A stretch of DNA of 64,000 bases from Zychaea mexicana (taxonomy: Eukaryota; Mucoromycota; Mucoromycetes; Mucorales; Lichtheimiaceae): assembly GCF_025766255.1 (NCBI RefSeq), contig NW_026516754.1, positions 62,001 through 126,000 on the forward strand. The letters are read 5' to 3'. Every line of letters begins with the position of its first letter. Position 1 is the first letter of the stretch. Below, one piece after another: positions 11,694 through 24,109 of this stretch. The notes below the pieces were generated by a model that saw only the letters and a program-made list of their open reading frames with translations, was not told where the DNA came from and made no database searches. The position numbers and the translations under genes are program-made.

Positions 11694-12386
11694 ATACCTT
11701 CCACGTCAAGAATTCTGTTCGTTCATCATCATTAGAGAAGATCCAGGCAAGCGTATAGCAAGGAAAGCTGCGAGTGTATGATGGTATGTGATGGCAGCTT
11801 CAATTCGTTTTTAAAAGGATCTGGTTTTATTTTCTTCATTCGTTTACTCTACAACATAATGGCGTTTAAGGGGATCTGGTTTTATTTTCTTTATTCGTTT
11901 ACTCTACAACATAATGGCGAACAAGAACGACATAAGTTTCCTAAATCAAGTAAAGATAGGAGGGTCATTTTCTAACATTCAGTAGGTATAGATCCACAGG
12001 CTATATACTTATGGACATGTCAGGATTATTTATAGGAAAAGATAAGAATTATGTTCGAACAAGTAGCAAAGCGTTAAAGTGACAGGAACCAATTGCCTAG
12101 GATTCATTGTAGTCATTGGAAATAAAAGAATCACTTGAATCATTTGTAATATAACGTGAAGGACAATGCTTACGGGAAAGAATTGTATGTCACTACCTTG
12201 ACGTTGCATATAACTATATGAATACTATTACTAGTACGACATCGAGAATATGCTATTATTATAGGAACTTCGTTGTCGCCACATATATTGCTTATGTCAC
12301 ATCAATAAAGTAAAGTTGGTGCACACTGTAACACAATCCCTTGTTCCTGATTCCTAATCTCGCAACATCATTAAGAAACTCTCGAA

Positions 12387-14711
12387 ATGAATAACCTTGA
12401 AACTACCACCGCCATTACCGCCATTCCTATATTGATTCCAGGAAACATTCTGAAAGTCGTCAGAAGGAGGTGCCCGTGCTTAAGTGGCAAGACGTCTTGG
12501 CAAAGCAGCCACAAGAAACGGGTGAATGCTGGGTTTACAAGGGCCAGTACTCACATGAAGACGAGCAACAAAAAAAGCAGAAGAAAGCTGAAGCTGCAGG
12601 AATAGGTAAAATGAGAGCTCAAACATAACGTAGATATAAGAAAATCTACTCACACATAGTGCGGGAGCAGTTGCCCCTACGAATAAGAGACTTCGCACGC
12701 CAACTATAGCATAGAGCATCTGCTATCGCTGTCACCGTGCAACAGTTAATACAGGCGCGAAGCATGAAGAAGAAGAAGAGAATTACAACGAAGATGGTAT
12801 GCAGCGCCGCCCTGTACAGAAAAAGTCGAAGCAAGTTGGATACAAGGCGATGCTCAAGGTAACCTGCTACCTTGAGGATCCTACTAAGGCTGTTTTCGAG
12901 TATAAGGGCGCCCACAATGGTCATACACCAGGAAGTATTGAGGATGTCCAATACCTTCGTAATACACCAGAAGTCAAGGATCGAATTTTACAAGAACTGC
13001 GCAAGGGCTACAACGTTCGGGATGTCCGCGTGTACCTTCAACGTGAATATCGTGCATTGGCTAGTAGTCGCCAGGAAGCACATATTAACACTGTTGATGT
13101 GTACAATGTCTTATACCAATATCGACAAGAACTGTGTACCAAGGCTGAAGAGGACTTTGCTTCAGTTGAGGCATGGTTGGAAGATTTCCATGACCAAGGA
13201 TATCATGTTTGGGTGGACACCGCCAACAGCAATACCGACTCTGCTGGATCTAATGCTAGCCATCTATCTAGTACCAACTTTGCTTTCGGGTTCCTTGCTC
13301 CATAGCAAAAGGATCTTTTGCTTGGATCAGCTAGTAGATTCATTTCTTCAGATGCAACTCACGATGTCTCCCAATATGCTGAAGTTGTCTTATACACCAT
13401 GGGTGTTCGCCACCCTATTGCTGGTCGCGGCGTTCCCGTTTGCTACATGTTGACTGATGATAAATCATCATCTCCACTCGTCAACTGGTTCCATTCGTTG
13501 GCATCTATTGGTCTTGTGCCAGAGCAGTTTACGATTGATCGTGATTTTGCAGAAGACAACGCCATCACCACTATCTGGAGCACTTGTACCATTAACACTG
13601 CATTTGGCACGTAATGCGAGCTTGGATGAAAAACGTGCAATCGAAGATTGTTGGCATGCATGGTCGCTCAGTAGCCCAAGCACGAAAATACGTCTGCGAT
13701 CATCTGCATGCCCTTATGTACGAAGAAAACGAAGCTGCATTCACAACGTTGTTGACTGCATTTCTTACTGAAATGGAAAACACCCAGCTGTCTTTCCATG
13801 CTTACTTTACTCGCCATTGGGTCGACAGCTTGGATGGCAAGGGATTCACAAGATGGGCAGCTTGTTACCAACCTGCAATTTTCACGAACATGAAGACGAA
13901 CAACTATGTCGAATCATGGCATAATCAATTGAAGACCATGTACTTGAAACGCAAACGCGCGCATCGTCTTAACGTCTTACTTGAAGTCCTTTCGTCTGAT
14001 GTTTCGTTTGATATTCTTGGTGAAATCAAGCGCCTGGTTGCCAATGTTGGCAGAATGGGGGCCCATGAGCATGCTTTGCGTAAAGAAGAGATGGAGGCTG
14101 AAAAGTTAAACCGTGTTATATTGCCTTCTAAAGTGACGGTATTGTCTGCTACAGACTATACTGTTCTTTCTTTCGTTGATGACAGCATCTGCTACAATGT
14201 AAGTACAGTTCAAGGTTTCTTCTTAACTTTTCATTCCATCACACTTACCTTACTTCCTGTGGCCCATGGTTTAAAGGTTAATGCACGCCTTGGGCAACTC
14301 ACCTCCTGCTCCTGCCCAAAGTTCGCCAAATCACTTTTTCCTTGTAAGCACATGTTCCTAGTCGAGCAGTATGTGCAAACTATAACTGTCCGACCTTCGA
14401 TTGACGCCCATCAAGTCTGGATCGACAATGCCATTGCCACATCAACTCGATCCCTGCAACAACAAGAACCATCATATGAATCGCCTAAAGACAGACTCGA
14501 TGATGCTGTGCAAGAGTTGTCCCAGCTGACCACAGCAATCTGACGTCTTGTAAGCATGTTTATGGTTCGAAATGGCCAGAACGATGCACTCAATGATATA
14601 ATCGACCAGATCGAAAAGCTGATGGAAGATGCATCCAACATCAAAGCACTTCTAAACAACGTCCTGACCCTTCCTCCCAATTCCAACTTTCGCCGCCAAA
14701 ATAATCTCTAA
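12387..14711 (+). pseudogene. Mutator-like (MULE) transposase with SWIM finger, MULE 1
   Basis: The order of parts is a short N-terminal exon (12387-12605), an intron, a FLYWCH/FAR1-like zinc region (ICYRCHRATVN near 12720; KKSKQVGYKAMLKV), the MULE catalytic core (FISSDATHDVSQYAE and FTIDRDFAEDNAI; HVMRAW), an intron (14199-14273, GTAAGT…AAAG) and a C-terminal SWIM finger (CSCPKF, LFPCKHMF). It is disabled by a frameshift near 12452, a TAG in FLAP*QKDLL (13303, Trp in MULE 2) and a frameshift near 13595 before HCIWHVMRAW. Its C-terminus NSNFRRQN is shared with MULE 2. When functional it would have integrated MULEs with 9-bp duplications. Confidence 0.88.
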
Positions 14712-15269
14712 ACATCCTTGTTTTTTTTATTTCGTTTTTCCTATAAAAATATGACATTATCCATTGTTAGTCTATAAAATACTATATCAAAACACCCGAA
14801 ACACGCATATTTCGCATACACTTACAAAAGCAGTACATAAGCGAAAATGCGGCATATCCTCCTTTTTATATTATGTTACTATTGCTATTATTCTTACTTG
14901 ATCAGTTTCTTTGGTACCTACATATAAAATTTTCTTGTATTATAGGATCCATCATATAGCAGCATTCTCAACTTTCTCTAGAAAGAACAATTTATTCAGA
15001 CTTACTCTCAGATTCGGAATCAGTTTGGTCATGGCAAGAGTAGGCTTTCGATGACGGCAAGAAAACGTGGTCGATATTTGGGGAAGATACATCAAGAAGA
15101 AGAGCGGCATTAGTACATATTCCTAGATAATTAACAAGAAAGACTACAACCAGAAACCCACACATACTTATTAGAGCCTTCAGACTTTGATCATCGTGAA
15201 CGTATTTGGCATTGGATAAAGTTAGCTGATCTGAAGGAAGCAAAGGAAGACCTGCACACCAAAACATGC

Positions 15270-16170
15270 ACTGACTTGTCAGTAGCAGTTATGCAAGCTA
15301 TCAATGGCATAAGCAAGAAAGCTGCCACCATACATTAGCACACTCACAGCAGTTCTCACCGTTTACCTCTCCCACTATCGCTGGAATTGCTGAAGTCTGG
15401 AGTTGTCACAACAAAGGCTGTAAATGCTAGATGCGCTGGGCAATGTGTGCATTTAGGAGCAAAAGGACGGAACGAGTGTTCTTTACTGCTCACAGTGATC
15501 GTGACGTTTTCTTTTCAGTTCGTGTTTCATTCGCATTTGAAGGCATTGTTGCTCCATTGTTAGGCGATGTAATCATTGACGTTGATTCCAAAAGTTTACA
15601 GCACCATGATCATATGTGCCTGAAGAAAAAAATGGAGACAAGAGTTTGTTTATGACGAAATTGCCTGACACATATATACACACACACACAATAGCCGCAT
15701 TTACAGAAAAAAAGTTTTGACTTTCCATTCCTGCCATCTACCATGATGGCGCAACAGTTCCAAGCACATCTGCAATCGTTTGTACCTTTGCATTCGTTTG
15801 AAATAGAGCTATGTTCTTCTTGACGGCGATTGTCTGTCCCAGAAAAAAAAAGAAGTGTTGGCTGCTGCAAACTAAAACAAACCACTTTTCATAGAAAGTA
15901 AGCTCGGTTCGTTATCATTCCTCCTCCACCACTTCCTTTTTGCCTCCATTTTTGTTTTTCCTATTGAAGTAGTAAGATCTTGCCTCTCCATTCTCACTTT
16001 GCATACCTTTTCATACGGTCGAAATAATAATTTCTCTTATGGAAAGAAGATGACGAGTACACTTTAACAACTATCTTTGCTGCTTACACACTCTCCCAAC
16101 TGACTTTCAAAAAAATTGAGGGCCTTGGGGGGGGACCTAAAGTTAAATTTGGGGCAGAATAAGTATTTTG
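15270..16170. repeat. right long terminal inverted repeat of MULE 1
   Basis: This is the mirror of 10787-11693. The outermost 100 bp include CTCCCAACTGACTTTC and ggggcagaataag, also seen at other MULE ends in the window. Confidence 0.88.
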
Positions 16171-16179
16171 CTGGAGGCA

Positions 16180-17139
16180 AGGCTGCTACAAATTCATTTG
16201 GCCAAGGTTAAAGAATGTATGTGTGTCAGAGTTGCTGTCCTTCCATTTCTACTCAATTGCTGTCTGGTTTACCTAATTTGATCAATTGAATTTTTTTTTT
16301 CGTTTGAATTAACTTGTTGTACTAGATTCTTCGAGCTTTCTAATAGTTTTGAAAGTAAAATCTGGTGAGATTAAAGTCGTGTACTTAGAAAAAAAAGTAT
16401 AAAAACCGTGGAAGCAGACACAACGTAAAATAAGATGTTCATAACGAAACATTTGAAAATCTTACTATGAGCACTTTTTTAAACAGTCATTATAACAACA
16501 GTAATGCTCTATTCTTATAAAGCTGCTTTTATGAGAGAATTATCAATTAAAAATATATATAAAAGAAAACGCTCCCACCACTATTCCCTCTCCTCTACCT
16601 TTTTTGTGTCGCTCATGATCGTTAAAAAATGATTAATACTGCAATTTTTTTTAAGGGCGCAGTCTTCAGCAGAGCACCGTCATTGTATTGAGTGAATGAT
16701 GTGTCGCTATGTTTAATAGATAGAGCATAATTATTGATGAAAGCATCGTTGTCATGCTCAGTAGATACTGCATATTGAATTTGGAAGAAGTATGTAGCAG
16801 AGAAGCAAGTAGCAAAGGCCAAGTTGAGCCCCGTGCATCCTGATGAGAATAATCCTACTGAAAGTAAGAAGGGGGCCGCTCCTTACAAGATGGAGAAGAG
16901 GCTGTAAATTTTTTTTTTGGATTTTTGGGGGATAAAAAGTGGGGAACCAACCCAGCTTCAAATCTTATACTATTCTTATACCAGTCTTATACCAATTTCG
17001 CTCTTATACTAGTCTTATACTATTCTTATACCAATGGTATAAGATTTACTTATACCATCTTATACACCACTTTTCCCACTGTGCAACGTCCCTTCTTGTC
17101 CCGACACGACACTCCGTTTGCTCACGACATTCTAAGCCA
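16180..17139. other. gene-free stretch with a TTATAC-rich tandem array upstream of the tRNA
   Basis: No gene is recognised. Between 16965 and 17070 there are about ten imperfect units of tcttatact/tcttatacca, ending about 70 bp before the tRNA. The rest is AT-rich with short spurious frames. Confidence 0.5.
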
Positions 17140-17212
17140 GCTTGAGTAGCTCAGTTGGGAGAGCGTTAGACTGAAGATCTAAAGGTCATGTGTTCAATCC
17201 ACATCTCGAGCA
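17140..17212 (+). tRNA. tRNA-Phe (anticodon GAA)
   Basis: The 73-nt cloverleaf has no intron. Acceptor GCTTGAG pairs with CTCGAGC plus discriminator A. The D arm is GCTCAGTTGGGAGAGC, the anticodon arm TTAGA-CTGAAGA-TCTAA with GAA, and the T arm ATGTG-TTCAATC-CACAT. All stems pair (one G-T in the acceptor). The box A and box B promoter elements are present in TAGCTCAGTTGG and GTTCAATCC. CCA is not encoded, as in eukaryotes. It looks functional and is the clearest non-transposon gene in the window. Confidence 0.97.
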
Positions 17213-18650
17213 TAACATAACAATTATATATTTTGTTTAGTAGGTTTTTCCAACATTTTGTCGACTTGCTTTTGTCGTAGCAAGATTTGACGGTGACACA
17301 CCGTTTCCTTTTTGGATTTTTCCCGCTCCCTTTTTGACGTATTTCATAGCCATTTCTTCTACCTGTTTCTGTTCCTTCATATTGTAACTCAATCATCCCT
17401 TCGCCGTTATTCTATAGCTACTTCTTCCTAATTCTTCCATTCACTCGCTAGAGCTCAATCCACTGTCCAACATTAGCTACAGCTATTCTTTCTATCTTCT
17501 TCTGTCGCGCAGCCGACCTTATATACATTATCCACTATATCTTGCATTCATCGTAGTATTCATCATTTTCGTATTACCTTGGACAAAACATATAAATACC
17601 CTTCCTCAGTATATACAATAAAGGATCATCTTTCAAGTCAGCTCTTATTCTTCTTTATTCTTTTGTTATCTCTCTTCTATTGGCTACGGTATTGATCCGC
17701 CAAAAAGACTTCGACACTTTTTGGTAGGTAGATCTGTAGCTATCGAGAAAGGATAAGAACAAAGGGTAATCAGAGGATAGAGGTTTGTTAAAAAGATACT
17801 TCTTATTGCTTGTGATAGTATGGCTATTTATAATTTTTTTCTAATAAAGTCCCTCAGCGCTTACTATATAATATAATTACAATGCTGTCAAATCCCACCT
17901 TCTACTTATTGCTTATGTGCTCATTTGTATGTTGTTACCGTATTTTAGTGCAATAGAATTTAGTTGCAATTGTTTGCTGTCTGGCAAAAGTATTGTGCCA
18001 CCAAGACAGAATAATAAAAGGTTAGTCAATTTTACTATAATAATATCCCCTCTTCAAAATGTTAGTTATCCTTGACCAATAAAGCAATCTGTCCAGCAGC
18101 ATTAAGATAGTGGCATTCAGTAGCACGAGCTGCAGTAGGAACAACCAAGGTTCACCTAGGTTCTCAGAAGCCATATGAATAGGATAGAGACGATCTGTGT
18201 AAACCTAGGAATTATAAACTTAGCTTTGGGAATCTTGAAGTTGGTAAATATCTATATCAGGCTTGATGGTAATAAGCTTGCAATATCCTTATTGTGCTGC
18301 TAAAATAAGAATTGGGTTGGCATCTCCCCACCAGTTCCCTTATTCCAGCCAAAAAAATACAAGTTGGTAGTCCCTCACAATTTTTTTAGAATTTCATGGT
18401 CAGCCACTAGAGACATTGTGCTGGGCAGCAGAGGGGCATTTCAGGGGGGAAACTTTACCAAGTACCTATATTTCTTTATAAAAACGTTTTTTCAGCTCAT
18501 CTGAGAGCATTCTCTGGAGCAACAAAGAAGCCATTTTCAATTGCTGATCCTCATGAAAATGCTAGTATCATGATCTAAATTATAAGGTAATAGTATAAAT
18601 AGAGGGGTGAAAAGGATAGAAAAGTGCTATTTTTTTATTTTATTCTATAT
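17213..18650. other. no gene; possible LTR remnant and MULE-end remnant
   Basis: Around 17580-17720 the order tataaatac, ataaaggatc, CT-rich stretch, then gccaaaaagacttcgacactttttgg resembles the promoter/polyadenylation part of a retrotransposon LTR, but no second LTR or pol gene is visible. At 18276-18320 the sequence caatatccttattgtg…aagaattgggttgg resembles the MULE-type end at 59029-59075. Confidence 0.35.
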
Positions 18651-18654
18651 CAAC

Positions 18655-18895
18655 ATCCACCTGCCTCGCTTCGCTCGGCTGAATGAGCCCCTTCGCTGCG
18701 CTCCGGGTCATTCAACGGATTGGATGTTTCCTGGGGGTTCCCCCTAGACCCCCAAGGTGGGGGGTTCCCCCCCACACCCCCCTTCTAAACCCTAACCAAA
18801 GCTCGCTTCGCGAGCTTACTTACTGCTACGCCTACCTACAACCCGAAACTCGTTCGCTTCGCTCACTGCTACAACTGCTACTACACTAAACCCTA
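18655..18895. repeat. GC-rich palindromic block near the Helitron 3' side
   Basis: A sharp GC-rich island contains cgcttcgctcgg and cttcgctgcgctcc, a hairpin formed by TGAATGA/TCATTCA around 18679-18714, C runs (ccccctagaccccc, cccccccacacccccc) and ctaaaccctaa. A related smaller block is at 23878-23950. Its position past the 3' end of the minus-strand Helitron gene makes a Helitron terminus possible, but I could not fix the CTRR end. Confidence 0.5.
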
Positions 18896-19030
18896 CAGAA
18901 GTTAAAGATAGCGGACTATAAGTTTTACTAATGGCAGGCATTGTGCGAAAGAAATAAGAAATCTAAAATGATATGTATACAAAAGTGAAAGTATAAGAGC
19001 AGGAAAAAGAGTGGGGAGAAAGGGCGAGGT

Positions 19031-22000
19031 CTAAGATGTAGCAGCAGTAGCATCGTTGTCTGTGTGTGTTTGGGTTTGAGGTGGTGATTGTTGTGGTGGG
19101 TGTAAGAGCACTTCGTGGTAAACGATGTTTGTTGTAGCAGGGACATCTGTAGTGGATAATTCTGACATATCGACAGAAATACGCAAATTATCTGGGTTGG
19201 TTGCTCGTGAAAGAGCAACATACAATTGACCATGAGCAAACACAGGCTCTTGCAAACGGATGCCAACATGGGTTAATGTCTGTCCTTGTGCTTTATGTAT
19301 GGTCATGGCGAATGCGGGGCGAACAGGGAATTGGCGTCGGCAAAGGATGAATGGATATTCACCCTCTGTGGTACACATATTAATTCGAGGGAGATAGTGT
19401 TCCTCACCGTCGTGGCCTCGATCCATCCTTTTGACAACAATGCAATGATCTAAAAGAGCTGTGATGAAAACTTTGGTCCCATTGCAAAGACCTTCATCAG
19501 GATTGAGATTTCTCATAAGCACTAATGGCATTCCCACTTTAAGATCAAGAGCATGTTGCGGGATACCACTGGCACTTAAAGAGCGAAGATACTCAGGAGG
19601 ATAGCTGGCGGCGGCGACGTCTGGATCGTCTGCGTCAATAATACGGTCAGTCGAAAGATACTGCCTGCTCTGGCCAGGAAAAAGCTCAAACGCACAATCA
19701 TTGATCTCGTCAACGTCAACATTTTTAGCTGCTAAAATAGCACGATTGCTGAATTCTTGAGGTTGTGGATTGGGCTGACGGATCGATGGGTAAATGGCAT
19801 CAATTAGCGCGACTGGATCTCTTGCATCAATGAGCCATTCTCGCGGTATTTCTATGCTCTCTCTGTGCGGAGGCCGTCCATCACCAATGGCAAGAAGTGT
19901 TTCCGCGAACGCTGCAGCAGTTGGACCTGCATTTCGGACACGCATGTTGACTGTAAGGTGCAACACCTGGACATCCGCCCAAAAAGGTGCAGACCGGATG
20001 CACTCTCCGGCAACCTCAGATCGTGTGCCTTTTTTGACAACAGGCAGCAGCTGGCGAAAGTCACCGCCAAAAACAACAACCTTTCCACCAAAGGGAACAC
20101 CCTCGTACACAGGATCGACAGCACCCATGATATCACGTAATGCCTTGTCAACAGCCTGAAAATTGTACTTGCTACACATTACAGCTTCATCCCAAATAAC
20201 TAAAGATGCTTGTTGTATGAGATGTGCGTGTGGACCACCAAGTCGAAGATTGCAAGTAGTAGTATCGTCTGCATTGATCGGTATTTTAAAACGGCTGTGA
20301 GCTGTGCGACCACCGGGAAGCAGAATTGCAGCAATGCCAGAGGAAGCAACAGGCAGTGCAATCTGATCTCGCGAACGAACACGACTTAACAACGTCTTGA
20401 ACAGCAGTGACTTGCCGGTACCTCCAGGGCCATTGACAAAGAAAAGATGTGGCTGATTTTGGTCACCTGGTTCGTCAACTGCCTGCATTATTGTATTGAA
20501 TGCATATCTTTGATTGTCGTTAAGTGTGGGGAACAATTCGTTGTGAATTCGAGTTTGCTCTTCTGTGACATACTCCCCACGTTCGACTGCTTCTAGAGCA
20601 GTGAGCTGTGGAAGAGCATCGAGTTCGGTGACAAAGTCTTGCGGTAAAGAAGGAAACTCGGAAAGGCGGTGACCTGTGGATTGTAATCGTGTTTCAATGT
20701 CGCCAAGAGTACGCTGGAATACTTGGTCCCATTGATCAGGTACCAACTCGGTCTCATTATTCGGAAGTTGAACGTGCATTTCGAAAAAGTAATCGTCGCT
20801 CAATCTTTCGCGATGATTATCCCAGAGTCTGCGTGGATCAGAAGGCGAGCAGTTTGTAAGAATATAGACGAAGAGTTCTCGAAGCGCTGCAGCTGAAGGA
20901 GAATGGATAGATGCCTCAGTCATGCAACGATCCCATTCGTCATCGGATTCCAACAAACCATGTGCGAGAGCGGCAGCTTCAAAGGATGGATGCACGACAT
21001 CATTCAACGTTCTTAACGACTCAAAACTGATAGGACCACGAACAGTAAGCAAGAGCAATCGAAGCGAATACAATGCCATATTAGACGGGGACGCGAAGTA
21101 GATGCGAGAAACAACATTTTGAAAAGGTGGACGGGTGCGGCGGTTCCAGGTCTTCGTTCGCTTATCCCAAGTATAATGGCAAGGGATCTCAACGTAAAGA
21201 TATTGCCGAGCCTCTTCATCTCGAGAACAGAGGTCGAAAAAAGCAGTAAGCTTTGTTCTCGATGCGTTGTTGCGTGCTGCTGCAAGACCTACACGCGAAT
21301 CGTTTGCGTGGAAAGTGACAGATTGCTGGTCAGGAAGATGCAGTTCTAAGCGGGACACATAAGGATGGTGCATATGGACCTGGTATTCGAAGGTTCGCCA
21401 AATTGCCTCGCAAGGACCAATATATCGTGCGTTTTGATATTGCGTCACCTCATCTACTGCCTCGCGCTCAACATTGGCAGCAGTATTGGTATCGGCGCCA
21501 ACAACAGCAGTAGTGGATCGTACTGCTTCCGGCTGCCCAGCTCTAAGTGTCTCCAACTGCGCCCTGTCTGATCCTTTTGTGATGTACTTGCACAAATACT
21601 TGATAGCGCGTGCAGAGGTACAGATCTCAACGTTGATGTGAGCATTGTACTTTTGGCATAGGTACGGGTTATAAGGAACAACATGGGAATTGTCAGCAAC
21701 AAAGTTGGATCGGTGAAAGTGATGGCGACGTTGAATGTTTTCGCGTCTACGATAGATTGGATAGCCGTCTCTGCTTACGCGCGTTTCAGCAACGAATGCT
21801 TTGGGATAACCTTGCGAGCATCGTCCATCTTTCATACAAACAGCGTCCCGTTTAAGATCTCCACATGGTCCGTGTATCATCGATCTTGTGACTGTGGCGT
21901 ACAGTTGAGGCTGGGTGTTAGGATCTGGCAACTCGGCGCAGACGAAACGGTCGTAGTCAGAAGGATTACGGGGACGGTCTTCATGGTGTAGGATGAGTAG

Positions 22001-24098
22001 GATGTGCACGTGTGGTAAGCCACGTTTTTGAAACTCAACGGTTGCAACATACCCCTCGATGCGGCCAAAGCAACTGGTTTCTTTGATGTGCGATAACATC
22101 TCAGTGATCTTCATATGGAAGACTCTCGAACAGATGTCAGGACGATCAAATGCCTGCTGACCTGGAAGGAGCTCAGCTTGAATTTCTGGCCACTGTGGAT
22201 TGCAGGTGAACGTAATGAAAAGGGTTGGATTGCCTCTTTGTCGAATGATTGCAAGTCCATCCTGAAGCATCTGCTTCATGTACCGTGGGCCTCCAGTAAA
22301 AGATGATGGCAAAATAATGGCTCGACCGATCTGACGTGGATCTACATCGTCACCGATACCATTGTAAACCTCAGCACGTAAATCATTCTGATTGTTGGTG
22401 ATATACTGAAGGCGAGAATACTCGATGCGCGCATAATTGTCAACAACCAATTGTTGGAAAAGACGACGGAAATGGTGCTGGTAACTCGCTCGTTCTCCAT
22501 CACGGATCATGAGCATATACGAACAGAATTCGAGCAACGTAACGGTAGTGGTCTGGCGGTCAGTACTTTCACACTGCATTCTAGCAAACCAACCATCATC
22601 ACCAAAAGGAAATATAAGCACGTAGTGGAGGGGCATATAGGATGCATGGAGTGAACTGATGGTCTGTAAACCTAACTGACGATCACGGATGACAATGTCG
22701 TGAGGTGATGTTGCGCCATCCACTGTATCTTCGACAATCATAGCGGCGACCTCTGGATAACTCTGCTGGTCATAGCGTCTACCCATTTCACGTGCAGAAC
22801 GGATGACAACCTGTAGTGTTCCAAAAGGTGTGTCACGATATGATTCAGCAGCATTCATGAGTGTTTGCGCATATGGGTTGCATCTCTCCATGACGCGCTG
22901 GAGCAAAGCTATCATGCCATTATCGAGTCCAGTAAATAGTGTCTGTCTTCGTGCCAGTTGCTCTTGCGTATCGGCAAAATATATTTGAGCAAAGTTGGCT
23001 GATTGCTGCTGCTCTGGTCGTAAAGCACCCATGCAATGGTACATCGTGCCATTTATGCGGAAAGTTGAAACACCTTGCGATCCGTCAGCTAAATTGCGAT
23101 CATAGTTTGCTCGAATGGACGCAAATGCAAACATGTTGTTATAAGCGCGAATATTGGTGAAGAAATCGTCGCTAGTATCATTTCCATTGGTCAAAAGGTC
23201 AATGATTTCTTGTGGCGGATGGCGAGGGATGGGTAACTGTATTTTGCCGTGTGTGCAGCAAATACTGAAACGTGGGTTCGAGACTGAAGAACTTGTGATT
23301 CGTTCCTCAATCCACATACGTGCCTGACAAAACGTACAAACAGCATTCATGCGAGCAAGAACGTGTCGATGGAAATTGTCTCCTGGTGTAAAACAAATGT
23401 TGGGACCGAACACACTCTCAGCGACGAAAGGAATAGTGCACGCAACTTTATACTGTGCTCCATGCTCAGACTGAACGTTTGCTTCATTGAAAGGACATTC
23501 TTCAGAAGTTCGTCGCGAATGGCCAGGTGCCCCGCAGCTTGAGCATGTGCGAACAGGTTCTGCTAATGGCGCATCATCGGACCGAGAATCTAGAATTCAT
23601 GCATAAGTATATACCTTGCATACACTAAGACACCTTAGTCAAACACAGCGTTCTAACACATACCAGTCGCTTCAGCGCTTTCCAATCTATTGTTCGGATT
23701 GGCAGGGCAATCGCGATGCGAAGACCGTTGGTGCGTGGTTGATCCACAGTGGGGGCAGGGTCGACGCTGCTCATCTTGAGTGTCAGGTTGCTCAAACATG
23801 AAAGGATCCTACACGTAAAATTGGTCAGAGCAAGGAAATCATAACACACAAAAAATGTAGTAATCTAAACGACTTTGCGGGACGTTCCCCCCAACACCCC
23901 CAACCTCTAAACCCTAAACACGTCCTAAAGCGCTTCGCACGTCTAAGCATTTCGCTAATTTCCCAATACGGATGAAAAGAAGCATACATTGTCAAGTCTA
24001 CGGCGCACATTACGCTCATTCAAAGGACAATCACGATGGCGTCGAGTTGAATGGGTGGTTGCACCGCAAACACAGGTGCGAATTTCGGGTTGGTTTTG
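19031..24098 (-). CDS. Helitron Rep/PIF1-like helicase (autonomous Helitron gene)
   Basis: The large exon is 23589-19031. It holds an open frame of 1460 codons from Met 23413 and is open further upstream. Two in-frame upstream exons (23808-23664 and about 24098-23988) are joined by GT-AG introns. Each of the three exon starts encodes a similar zinc knuckle (CVCGATTHSTRRHRDCP; CPHCGSTTHRRSSHRDCP; CSSCGAPGHSRRTSEECP). Counting from Met 23413, the HUH motif is PHVHILL (His 468, His 470), the two catalytic tyrosines are in KYLCKYITKG (Tyr 606, Tyr 610), Walker A is GPGGTGKS (995-1002), and the PIF1 motifs IWDEA, FGGDFRQ, TIHKAQGQT and LYVALSRA follow. It nicks and unwinds DNA for rolling-circle transposition. 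No disabling mutation is seen. The first exon's start is unresolved. Confidence 0.93.
23878..23950. repeat. second GC-rich block, inside a Helitron intron
   Basis: It contains ttccccccaacaccccc, ctaaaccctaa and gcgcttcgcacg, the same word set as 18655-18895. It lies in the intron between the first two zinc-knuckle exons (23987-23809), so the block is probably inserted there. Confidence 0.5.
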
Positions 24099-24109
24099 CT
24101 GTTTAGCCG

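Larger units (their letters stand above)
10787..16170. mobile_element. MULE 1, 5384 bp, 9-bp target duplication
   Basis: The element starts CAAAATTCTTATTCTGCCCC and ends with the inverse of CAAAATACTTATTCTGCCCC. It is flanked by identical ctggaggca at 10778-10786 and 16171-16179. Long terminal inverted repeats of about 900 bp surround a plus-strand Mutator-like transposase gene, now broken. The same terminal sequence, 9-bp duplication and gene layout recur in MULE 2 (53452-58893). Confidence 0.93.

Noticed and set aside
17580..17720. Complete LTR retrotransposon next to the tRNA
   Set aside because: There is only one LTR-like stretch and no primer-binding site, pol gene or second LTR.
18781..18900. 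ctaaaccctaa taken as telomeric repeat
   Set aside because: It occurs only as single units in GC-rich blocks; there is no tandem TTAGGG array.
19794..20159. Plus-strand frames across the Helitron
   Set aside because: They are shadows of the Helitron frame, which has all expected motifs.
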